NCBI GenBank assembly: GCA_945865565.1 | Contig: CAMBEK010000008.1 | Span: 1 to 64,000 of the forward strand | DNA: 64,000 bases | Direction of reading: 5' to 3' | Origin: Pseudobacteriovorax antillogorgiicola | Lineage (GTDB): Bacteria > Bdellovibrionota_B > Oligoflexia > Oligoflexales > RGVZ01 | Shown: positions 8,714 through 17,400 of the stretch, piece by piece | Position numbering within the stretch: position 1 is the stretch's first letter | How the letters are laid out: each line of letters begins with the position of its first letter | Made by a program: the position numbers and the translations under genes | Notes under the pieces: generated by a model | Database searches by the model: none | Told to the model about the DNA's origin: nothing | The model's input: the letters and a program-made list of their open reading frames with translations, nothing else

Positions 8714-10384
8714 TCAGAATTCCCGGGACAGCGCCGCGCTGACTGTGGTTTTCGTTTCCATGCTCTCGTTTTTTTTCAAAAATTCCTTTTGCAATAGCGG
8801 ATTGTTGGTCGTGTAATCCGTCGTCGTGTACTCGTACACCGTAGACAAAGCCAGCCACTTGAATGCCGTGACCTTAAACCTTCCGCCAAAATAGATTTGG
8901 GTTCCATTCGCTGCAAGCTGATAGGTCACGTCCCCGCCACTTTCATCCTTGATTGTGATATTAGAAACATAATCGGACAGCGAGCCGTACGAACAAATTC
9001 CACCAACAGAAAAAACACCGAAGGGGACCTCCACGTCTCCAGAGATTTTTATCGTGGTCCCTGGGGCCTTTAAGACCACAGCCGGGAACCTCTCGTGGGC
9101 ACTGTAAAACCCAGTTAACTTGTACTCGGCTGAATCACCGCCTATTTTCGCGGTAAGAGAAGCTTTGGTGTTTGCGGCAGACACCTTTTCGTCCCGGAGG
9201 GTTACCGGGACAGCAGTATCTGTTCGCGTTGCGTCGAGGGTCCATGTTTGAACCCCGGCGGCGTATGACAATTTGCCGAAGAAAATTGAAGAACCTTGGG
9301 TTCGGGCATCGGAGCTATCAAGCTTCTCTTCATAGGAGGCTGCACCTGATGCTTTCCAAGCTCCTGCCTCCAACTCGAGCGTTCCTTTGGGAACCCGGCT
9401 TGATTTTTTTTTGTCAGTCTTAAAATCGGGTAGCTCCAACGTATAGAGGAACGATCCCTCGAATTCTATGTCCTTGCCAAGTGGCACCGTGACTGCCGGT
9501 GTGGCTTTTGTGGTAAAAACCTTGGAATTTTTCCCCTCGTCCTTCACATTTCCGCTAACCGTGGTGGCAGTATCCGATGCCCTGGAGAAACTGATGATTT
9601 CATTGTTTCCCGAATTTTGTGCGTAATTGAGCTCCAATGGAAGGGAAAGTGCCAGCGCTTCCCCGCCGGCGTAAGCCATCGGGGACTCTGACCGCACCTG
9701 TGCCGTGACCTTGGATTCCGTAGTCGTCGCGTTGTCTCCAACTTCCGACAAGCCGCTGAAGCTTTTATAGGAATCGATGCGTTTGTAAGTCGCAGCCGGC
9801 GTGATCGAAAAGCCGCGGAGCTTTTCTTCGGGCTTGGCGGGCTTGGCGGGCTTGACGGGAGAAGGACGGGGACTTTGGGGAGCCTTGCCCTTACCGTAGC
9901 CGGGCTCGACCGGCATCACCACGGGTGCGGGGGCTTGCCAATATGGCTGAGCCCCAACGGGGCTCCAGAGCGAGTTGGTCGTCCCTGAGCCAAAAGACCG
10001 ATTTTCCTCCTGCTCGCGATCCGCCGCGAATTTTTCCAGACGTCGCCGGGTCTGGGCCGCACGTCCAGAAAGTGGCCTTGCCAGACGCAAAGCCCGCTGG
10101 GCAGCCGACCAGCGTTTTACACGCAGGAGGCAAGTTCCCAGGGTGAGGTTTGATTGAGCAGCCTCAACCGTACCGAATGGATATTGCGACAGAATTTGCG
10201 TGGCCTGTGAGGTGGCAAACGCGCAGTCTCCGCGCTGAAGTGCATTTTGCATTGCTACCGTTGGATCAGGAGCAGCGATGGCTTGTCCACCCAAAGGGAA
10301 ATTTAAAACTGCCGTGACGCAGAATCCAGCGAGGATCAGTTGGCGACAGATGTAGGAGGCAAAATGTTTCATCCGGCGACTCAA
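8714..10384 (-). CDS. Secreted protein: TPR-like N-terminus, Pro/Lys linker, predicted outer-membrane beta-barrel
   Basis: Signal peptide; helical repeat region; alternating beta pattern in the C-terminal half ending in aromatic F (SAALSREF). Confidence 0.6.
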   Translation of the reverse strand: MSRRMKHFASYICRQLILAGFCVTAVLNFPLGGQAIAAPDPTVAMQNALQRGDCAFATSQATQILSQYPFGTVEAAQSNLTLGTCLLRVKRWSAAQRALRLARPLSGRAAQTRRRLEKFAADREQEENRSFGSGTTNSLWSPVGAQPYWQAPAPVVMPVEPGYGKGKAPQSPRPSPVKPAKPAKPEEKLRGFSITPAATYKRIDSYKSFSGLSEVGDNATTTESKVTAQVRSESPMAYAGGEALALSLPLELNYAQNSGNNEIISFSRASDTATTVSGNVKDEGKNSKVFTTKATPAVTVPLGKDIEFEGSFLYTLELPDFKTDKKKSSRVPKGTLELEAGAWKASGAASYEEKLDSSDARTQGSSIFFGKLSYAAGVQTWTLDATRTDTAVPVTLRDEKVSAANTKASLTAKIGGDSAEYKLTGFYSAHERFPAVVLKAPGTTIKISGDVEVPFGVFSVGGICSYGSLSDYVSNITIKDESGGDVTYQLAANGTQIYFGGRFKVTAFKWLALSTVYEYTTTDYTTNNPLLQKEFLKKNESMETKTTVSAALSREF

Positions 10385-11739
10385 TGGGCGAGATCGATTT
10401 GAATATCCCCGGTTAAAGACTTCACGGGTCCAGACGGCAGAGGAGTTGTATCCATCACAGCAGGGAGAACTCCATTGATTGTGCCGACGAAATGCAATTC
10501 ATCCGCATAATCAATCCTCGTGTAGGAATCGCTTTGATCGCGGCCAGAGATGAATGCTTGCAAATCATTGCGCAAGAGAGGCCACGAAGCCTGATCCCCT
10601 TCGCTGCGAGCCTTGACGGCAAGGCGAAGCATCGACCAGTAAAATTTCTCGCGGTTGTAATCCGACTGCATCAGGTTTTGCCATGGGGCTTCAAGGCATT
10701 GATCCAGTTCGATCCGGTTACGCGCCGAATCCATGCACGTCCACAGGCCAAATACGCTGGCCTTGCCGGAACCTGTCTTTTTTCCCGGACCGCCTTCGCC
10801 TTGCGCCTTCCCCGGATTTTGCAAGACCGCGGTGAGTAAGGCAAGACGCTCCCGGACTACGTCAGCGGTGGCACCTGCAGGAATTGAATCAAAGGCACGC
10901 GATGCCGCCATAACGCATCCCTGGTAGAAATTACGGGGGCGGATCCAGCCAGACTGAGATCTGCGGTTGATCCAATGAGAATCCCAGGCAAGCAATCGAG
11001 CCCAGTGATCAGAAGGAAGTGGGCCGCCCTTCGCCACTGCATTGAACGATGGGTAAGCATCATTCCAGCGCTTTGACCAAGCCTTGACGGAACAATCGGC
11101 TGGTGCCGCGACCCCAGACTCACCACGCAGTTTTTTAGAGGAAAAGCCGTCAATCTCCCCCGCACCATAAAAGGCGTAGGCACGAAGGAAGGGCAGCCAT
11201 GCGGCCATGACATCGTGGTTGCGGTTTCCGCGATCAATGATCCGCGGAAGTTGAGGCTCCATCAAGGAGATGAATTCCTTTTCGCCCCCTGTCTGCAGCA
11301 AAGCAGTCAATTCGCTTGCCGGTGGAATCTGAGATCCAATAATGCGACTCGATAATTCTCCTGACCCGACAAAAACCCAGGCGATCATCGCGGCGAAAAT
11401 TGCCAAACCAAAGAATGCGGCCGCCAGGATCAACCGGCGATCCGGTTTCTTGACGGCAAGGATCACTGGTCCCTTGATCGTTGGCTCGTTACGAAATTCA
11501 TTAGCATCGCTCGACCAGCCGCTGACTGAGGCGGCCTGCACAATGGGCAGCAACTCAGAATAAAACTTCTTGAGTTTGTCGCGGTCATCGAGAAAAATCC
11601 AAGGTCCGCAATGGCCCGTAACCTCGTCACGGAATCCGACCGCCATGCGTTCAATAAGCCGCGCAAGCTCCGCCGCCGTCACAGGACCAGTGAAGGTCTC
11701 GAGGTCCCGACGAATCAGATAGAGTTTCGCCCGCCCCAT
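10381..11739 (-). CDS. Single-TM protein with GYF_2-like N-terminal domain
   Basis: N-terminus KLYLIRRDLETFTGPVTAAELARLI...GFRDEVTGHCGPWIFLDD; TM near LILAAAFFGLAIFAAMIAWVFVG. Confidence 0.5.
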   Translation of the reverse strand: MGRAKLYLIRRDLETFTGPVTAAELARLIERMAVGFRDEVTGHCGPWIFLDDRDKLKKFYSELLPIVQAASVSGWSSDANEFRNEPTIKGPVILAVKKPDRRLILAAAFFGLAIFAAMIAWVFVGSGELSSRIIGSQIPPASELTALLQTGGEKEFISLMEPQLPRIIDRGNRNHDVMAAWLPFLRAYAFYGAGEIDGFSSKKLRGESGVAAPADCSVKAWSKRWNDAYPSFNAVAKGGPLPSDHWARLLAWDSHWINRRSQSGWIRPRNFYQGCVMAASRAFDSIPAGATADVVRERLALLTAVLQNPGKAQGEGGPGKKTGSGKASVFGLWTCMDSARNRIELDQCLEAPWQNLMQSDYNREKFYWSMLRLAVKARSEGDQASWPLLRNDLQAFISGRDQSDSYTRIDYADELHFVGTINGVLPAVMDTTPLPSGPVKSLTGDIQIDLAH

Positions 11740-12506
11740 CAGCGGCCCTCCACGCGAGCAAGAAGGACCGTGATGTTGTCCCGGCCACCAGCATCGTTTG
11801 CGGCATCAAGAAGAACACCGGCCGCCTTTTGCAAATTTCCGCTGTGGGTCGCGAGCAAGGCTGCAACTTGGCGGTCGTCGAGCATTGAAGTGAGGCCATC
11901 GGAACAAGAAAGGTAAATTTGGCCGGGTCGGCGCTTGATCCGGCAAATGTCTAATTCGCACCGCAGGGTCAAGCCAACTGCCTTGACCAATGCGGCACCG
12001 CGAATTCCCGGGTCTTGAAGTGAATCACGATGAACGAGACCGCGGTCGACAAAATTTTCAACGTTGTGGTCAAGGGTCAATTGAAACAATTGCCCGTCGT
12101 CATAGAGGTAGGTGCGGCTGTCTCCGACATGGGCAACGTACACCATGTCACCCGAGAAAAAAATGCACTCCATCGTTGAACCAAGGCCGGCATATTCTGG
12201 ATTGTTTCGGCCAAATCCAAATACATTTGCATTCACCGTGTCGACTGCAGAGGCAAGGAAAGGCGTGACCTCTTCGTGACGAATGACTTCAGAGCCCAGA
12301 AATGCCTGACGAATGCCATCGACAACGAGGGTCGATGCAATTTCTCCGCCCTTGCGGCCGCCAATGCCATCGGCGACGACACCGATGCCGTGGCCTTCAT
12401 CAAAGAAAAGGCTGTCTTGATTGTTTTTGCGGCGTCGCCCGATATGGGTGACACCGGCCATCCGAATCTGCACCATTGCCTCCAGGGTCTTTCCCGACCA
12501 CTTCAC
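11739..12506 (-). CDS. PP2C-family protein phosphatase
   Basis: RRKNNQDSLF, GVVADGIGGRKGGEIAS, HVGDSRTYLY, LSCSDGLTSML, GGRDNITVLLARV. Confidence 0.93.
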   Translation of the reverse strand: MKWSGKTLEAMVQIRMAGVTHIGRRRKNNQDSLFFDEGHGIGVVADGIGGRKGGEIASTLVVDGIRQAFLGSEVIRHEEVTPFLASAVDTVNANVFGFGRNNPEYAGLGSTMECIFFSGDMVYVAHVGDSRTYLYDDGQLFQLTLDHNVENFVDRGLVHRDSLQDPGIRGAALVKAVGLTLRCELDICRIKRRPGQIYLSCSDGLTSMLDDRQVAALLATHSGNLQKAAGVLLDAANDAGGRDNITVLLARVEGR

Positions 12507-12620
12507 CAGGAAGTTTTCGGAAAGAATCTTGGAGGCTTGAAGGTTTTACCGTCGTTCGCCGTTCCTGGATCATTCGAGCACCGGCGGCGATCAGGTCAAT
12601 CGACCGGTTTCAAAGGAAAA

Positions 12621-13514
12621 TCATCGGAAATTTGGCAAAAGACTAGTTTCAGGGAGATGAACCCATCCGCCGCCGGCCTCAACAAAGCCGTCGACCGGTG
12701 AAGACGTTTTACCGCTGTTCTGAAGGCAGGCCACCCACGCCGTGATCAAGGCATGAAAAACTTCCATCGACTGATGCAAGGATCCAATCCTGAACTCTGA
12801 ACCCGGATTGTCGGACAGCAATCCAGACCGGACCATTGCTTGAATGATGGCGCGACGAAAATCATATCCAACTTCGAAGTTCCTGTAGGCCACTGATGGC
12901 ATCTGCGATCCCGAAGATATCCCACAATGAACGGCGATCTTGTCGACCACCATCGGAACATTAGTTTCCATCAATTTAACGGGATCCACGACGCCCGCAC
13001 CAGAGGAAGAATTCAAGCGCCTCTGCAGGGTACGTGCCCGGACAACCAACGGCGCGTTATTTGAATTGTAAGTGGGGTCTTGGATTTTAGAATGACTTCC
13101 GCTCAACTGGAGCACATCCCACAACCTTTGCCCTTGTGGGTTGACTTTGCGCCGCCGGCGTTGCCGTGCAGCCCCCGGGCGTTCCGCCACCGACAGCATC
13201 CAGGCAACTCCGACATCATCGCAATGGATTACTCCGGGGCATGCCGGACGCACACAATCGACACACGGAGGTACGGTCAGTGGACAATCGACGAAAACGG
13301 AACCAAATGGCCCCTCCCTGGTCAGGATCCCGAACAGGCGGTCATCAGAAAACAAGTTCCCAAAAGAGCCAATCTTTTCATATACTCTCACCAGTTCAAA
13401 CCCGGTCGTTTCTCCGTTGGTCCCAGATTGCCCTGACGGGCGCAGCACAACCACTGCCGTTTTGCTGGCGTTGGGTCCTGACAGATGAATCCCGGCGCAG
13501 GGTGTTCTGATCAC
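12621..13514 (-). CDS. DUF429-like protein (predicted nuclease-like fold)
   Basis: GIHLSGPNASKTAVVVL, FVDCPLTVPPCVDCVRPACPG, C-terminal FHALITAWVACL...EAGGGWVHLPE; GTG start at 13514 proposed. Confidence 0.6.
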   Translation of the reverse strand: MIRTPCAGIHLSGPNASKTAVVVLRPSGQSGTNGETTGFELVRVYEKIGSFGNLFSDDRLFGILTREGPFGSVFVDCPLTVPPCVDCVRPACPGVIHCDDVGVAWMLSVAERPGAARQRRRRKVNPQGQRLWDVLQLSGSHSKIQDPTYNSNNAPLVVRARTLQRRLNSSSGAGVVDPVKLMETNVPMVVDKIAVHCGISSGSQMPSVAYRNFEVGYDFRRAIIQAMVRSGLLSDNPGSEFRIGSLHQSMEVFHALITAWVACLQNSGKTSSPVDGFVEAGGGWVHLPETSLLPNFR

Positions 13515-13544
13515 GATGCACCACCTGATTGGGTTGCAGAACCG

Positions 13545-15260
13545 TTGACTCGAAAACTTAAATTCCTGCTGTTCCTGATTATAACCCTGTCTGGGGCCGC
13601 AGGTCATCCCCACAACCTGCAAGCCGCAGACGACTCATCCACCGCCATACAAGCGATTCCATCGTTAACCAAAAGGCTGCAGAAAAACCGCTTTGATTTC
13701 GTCTCCTGGCATCGTCTTGGGGTCGCCTACTATCAAAGTGGTTATCCCGCAAAGGCCATCCAACCCCTGCTCTACTCTGCGGGAAAAATCAGGGAATCCT
13801 CGCTGAACTCGCTATACTTGGGCCTTGCTTACGAGGCGACCGGCAAAAATAGTTCGGCCCGTTACTGGCTGACACGCGCTGCCGGATACGCGGACGAATC
13901 CGCAAGCAAGGCGCTGTTTGAACTGGCAAGCTTGGAATACAGGACGCGCAACGCCGAAAGAGCCATCACATTTTTTAAATCTTATACCCAGAGATTTCCT
14001 GCAGGTGCCTACCGTGCACCAGCCGACAAACTGCTGGCAGCAGCCCAGGCAGGACGCTACAGCGATCCGGCTCCGGGCATCGAAAAACCTGATCTAGAAA
14101 GGCTCCACTACCGCAACAACCCGCGCTCGCTATTTGATTATCCCCACTTTTGGTTTGTTCAAACTGGTTTCATGTACCTGATGTCTGACTACAAAGATCC
14201 AAGCGGGTCTTCAGACGGACCAGCACTGGAGGCCAGAAGCGACAATGAGTATGGTTTGACCGCAAACGCCGGGGTCGGTGTTGGGCCCTGGCGCGAAGGC
14301 ACCAGAACCGCATCAGGCGGATATCTGTACCGGCAGACGTATTACACCACTGACACGCGGTTGCAGCAATTCTTGGACGACCCGTTCAACACACGTTATT
14401 TTCCATTCCGCTTCGATCTCTTGAAACGCCGCCATACCCTGTTTGGGGATTTTCGTGGAAAACTCACGGACCGGTTCGATGGCGGTGTCTTTGGGCGCTA
14501 TGAAATTGCAAAAATCGGATCCGAGTTTTTTTCCGGGGAAGAAGAGGGCGACCTTCGGAGTTCCCTGAACATCAATGACACGTCAATCTTGATTCCCTGG
14601 ATCAGTAGCAGTTTCAGCGAAAAATCCCGAACGACGGCATACATGTACCTCCGCAAGGAGATCAATCTGGAGACGCCGGACCTGTCAAACAAGACTTATG
14701 ACTTGCTTGGCGGATCAGGAAGTCCCGCGTTCAGCGTGGGGGCGAGCCACAGCCAGTCACTCATGGACAACCAATTGAACTTGTCAGCTGAAATCTTTCA
14801 CTACGATTTCATCTTCAATGATTACTGGATGGACTTCAGCCGGCTCGGTGCCTTTGCCGAGGCAGACTTCCGGATCAATTCGAGCTTCTCCCTGAGCGGA
14901 CTCGCCGGTTTTTACCAAGATCACTACAGCCTCGGCCGTGCCCGGCTAAACGGAAGGTGCAATACTAGCTCTGTTGCCAGTCCAGGAAGTACCACGACGA
15001 CGCCGGCCGCACCCACCCTGTGCATGCGTAACGACAGTGGCATCGTCGTCCAGGGTGGAATTCGATGGAACATCCAAGACGACACCCAAGTTTCAACCAG
15101 CGCACTTTACGTCGCAAATGACAATTCAACGATGCAGGAGTTCGCATTTGACCAGATCAAATTTCAGATCGCTGTGACACGCGCCTTTCCCAATGTGCAA
15201 AGGGTAGAACGCCTCAGCGAGCGATTCGCCGACTATGTTTTCTTCAAGGAGGCCCGCTGA
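13545..15260 (+). CDS. TPR-containing exported outer-membrane protein
   Basis: Signal peptide LTRKLKFLLFLIITLSGAAG; TPR-like repeats (WHRLGVAYYQSGYPAKAIQPLL); C-terminal beta-rich region. TTG start proposed, ATG 13485 possible. Confidence 0.6.
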   Translation: MTRKLKFLLFLIITLSGAAGHPHNLQAADDSSTAIQAIPSLTKRLQKNRFDFVSWHRLGVAYYQSGYPAKAIQPLLYSAGKIRESSLNSLYLGLAYEATGKNSSARYWLTRAAGYADESASKALFELASLEYRTRNAERAITFFKSYTQRFPAGAYRAPADKLLAAAQAGRYSDPAPGIEKPDLERLHYRNNPRSLFDYPHFWFVQTGFMYLMSDYKDPSGSSDGPALEARSDNEYGLTANAGVGVGPWREGTRTASGGYLYRQTYYTTDTRLQQFLDDPFNTRYFPFRFDLLKRRHTLFGDFRGKLTDRFDGGVFGRYEIAKIGSEFFSGEEEGDLRSSLNINDTSILIPWISSSFSEKSRTTAYMYLRKEINLETPDLSNKTYDLLGGSGSPAFSVGASHSQSLMDNQLNLSAEIFHYDFIFNDYWMDFSRLGAFAEADFRINSSFSLSGLAGFYQDHYSLGRARLNGRCNTSSVASPGSTTTTPAAPTLCMRNDSGIVVQGGIRWNIQDDTQVSTSALYVANDNSTMQEFAFDQIKFQIAVTRAFPNVQRVERLSERFADYVFFKEAR

Positions 15261-15261
15261 C

Positions 15262-15903
15262 ATGATCTCATCCAGCGACAACGACGAAATCGTAAAGATG
15301 GCCCTCCTAATCAAGGATGCCGCGCAGCCCGGCCGGCAGGCGATGATCAGCGGAGACGGCCTGCCCATTTCCTTCGGCTCGCGCATTTTGCGAGTCGATG
15401 GTAATCGGCTTAACGTTGTAAATACTGTTCCTTTCGGGTTAATTTCAGATTTTTCCAAGTCGCAAAACTTTGTCATCCAAGTTGATTTGCTGCGAATTCT
15501 ATCCGAAAGGTTAGAGAGCGACGGGAAAAATTTCATTTTTCAAGCAACGAAAGTGGAATCCATCAGTGACACACGCGGCGACGAGAGGTTCAACTTTTCA
15601 AGCGAGGAAAACGTTCGCTGCGAATTCACGAATCCAGAGGACGAGGAGACAATCCTGACGAAACAAATTCTTGACATGTCAGCATCTGGTTTTTCGCTCC
15701 GCACCGGTGCGAAGAGCACGTTGCTCATGCCAGGGCGAACAATCGAAAAAGTCAGGATCCTTATTGGAGAAAAATTATATTCAGAGTCCGGAGCTGAATC
15801 CGTTTATCAACGAAAATTCATGGATGAAAACGGGAAAATGCACCTCCAGGTGGGTCTGAAATTCTTGGCGGCTAAAATTGATGTCAAAACGCAACAAGCT
15901 TGA
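15262..15903 (+). CDS. PilZ-domain-like protein
   Basis: RGDERFNFSSEENVRCEF...ILDMSASGFSLR resembles the PilZ RxxxR...(D/N)xSxxG pattern; YcgR-like N-terminal half. Confidence 0.6.
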   Translation: MISSSDNDEIVKMALLIKDAAQPGRQAMISGDGLPISFGSRILRVDGNRLNVVNTVPFGLISDFSKSQNFVIQVDLLRILSERLESDGKNFIFQATKVESISDTRGDERFNFSSEENVRCEFTNPEDEETILTKQILDMSASGFSLRTGAKSTLLMPGRTIEKVRILIGEKLYSESGAESVYQRKFMDENGKMHLQVGLKFLAAKIDVKTQQA

Positions 15904-17335
15904 AAAATGGCAGAAGGTTTTTGTAAACCGTTCGCTCAACATGGGCAACATCAGGGCTATCGGCTTTGACATGGACCACACCCTCGCGATGTACAATCGC
16001 GAGGCTTTTGAAGCATTGGCTTTCCGTGCGACATTACAAAAATTCATTGATGCAGGGTACCCGGCTGAATTGGAAGGTCTGCAGTTCAAGCCAGAATTTC
16101 TGATCCGAGGGCTGCTGGTCGACATGGACCGGGGAAACATCCTCAAAGTAGACGGTCACAAGTATGTAAAAACCGCGTTTCACGGCCACACCCGCCTGGA
16201 CAAAGAAACGCGCCACAAGCTTTACAATAGTGAGAGTTTCAAAGCCTACGAATTTCTTTCGATGGATTCATTCTTCGCGCTGAGCGAGGTCCAGCTTTTC
16301 GCAGAAATCGTGGACTACATGAACTCCAATCCCGGAAAAATCCAGAAGTCATTTCGGGAAGTCTACGCTGATCTGCGAAAATTCATCGATAAAAGCCATG
16401 CAGACGGCAGCATCAAAGATGAAGTCCTGCGCAATCCAGAAAAATTCTTCATCCGCGACAGGCATCTTGCAACGATGCTCATCCGGACCATGGATGCTGG
16501 AAAGCACCTTTTCCTGCTGACGAATTCAAACTGGCCCTACACCAATGCCGTCATGACGTTCCTTCTGGGAGATGCCAGCTCGGACTTTCCGGACTGGCGC
16601 CAGTATTTCCGGTACGTCATCGTCGGGTCTGGAAAGCCAGGTTTCTTTACCGGAAGTCAGCCTTTCTATGAGGTCGTCACTCAGTCAAACTTGCTGACGG
16701 CAGCCGCTGGCTCACTTGAGCAAGGAAAGATCTATCAGGGTGGGAATGCGCAACTCCTGCAAAACCTGACTGGATTTCGGGGGGACGAGATCCTTTATGT
16801 TGGCGATCACATCTACGGGGATATCATCCGTTCAAAAGGATCGGTCAACTGGCGAACCCTGTTGGTTGTGGAAGAACTTGAAAAGGAACTTCTGAAACTC
16901 GAAGAACTTCGCCCGGCGCTTCAATCGATTTACACCAGGATCGGCGAGCGTGAGGTTTGTGACGAGGAACTGCAGATTTTGCGTTCCAAGATTGCTTCAA
17001 ATGCACGACAGGCAAAAATCGCGACGGACCGGGGCGACGCTCGAAAGGGACAACATCTGCTTGCTGAAAACGAAAAACTTCTGGAAAAAGCCCATGAAAA
17101 ACAGGCCTTGCTCGTTGGAATTGACGAGGAGATTAAACAGGCGATCGCGGAACGCGAGGCCAATGTTCATCCAGTCTGGGGCAGCCTGATGAAAGTTGGA
17201 CTGGAACGTTCGCGATTTGCGAACCAGGTTGAATCATACGCGTGCATCTACACGGCCCGGGTATCAAACTTGCGTTTTTATAGCCCTTTCAAACGTTTTA
17301 CGTCATATCACGATATTTTACCGCACGAAGTCTGA
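15881..17335 (+). CDS. HAD-IG family 5'-nucleotidase
   Basis: IGFDMDHTLAMYNR, LLTNSNWPYTNAVM, YVGDHIYGDIIRSK, LRFYSPFKRFTSYHDILPHE. Confidence 0.93.
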   Translation: MSKRNKLEKWQKVFVNRSLNMGNIRAIGFDMDHTLAMYNREAFEALAFRATLQKFIDAGYPAELEGLQFKPEFLIRGLLVDMDRGNILKVDGHKYVKTAFHGHTRLDKETRHKLYNSESFKAYEFLSMDSFFALSEVQLFAEIVDYMNSNPGKIQKSFREVYADLRKFIDKSHADGSIKDEVLRNPEKFFIRDRHLATMLIRTMDAGKHLFLLTNSNWPYTNAVMTFLLGDASSDFPDWRQYFRYVIVGSGKPGFFTGSQPFYEVVTQSNLLTAAAGSLEQGKIYQGGNAQLLQNLTGFRGDEILYVGDHIYGDIIRSKGSVNWRTLLVVEELEKELLKLEELRPALQSIYTRIGEREVCDEELQILRSKIASNARQAKIATDRGDARKGQHLLAENEKLLEKAHEKQALLVGIDEEIKQAIAEREANVHPVWGSLMKVGLERSRFANQVESYACIYTARVSNLRFYSPFKRFTSYHDILPHEV

Positions 17336-17400
17336 AACGATCCCCTGCTACCGCCCTGAAAAACCTAAAGTGATCGGCAACTTATACCGATCCTCCCGAC

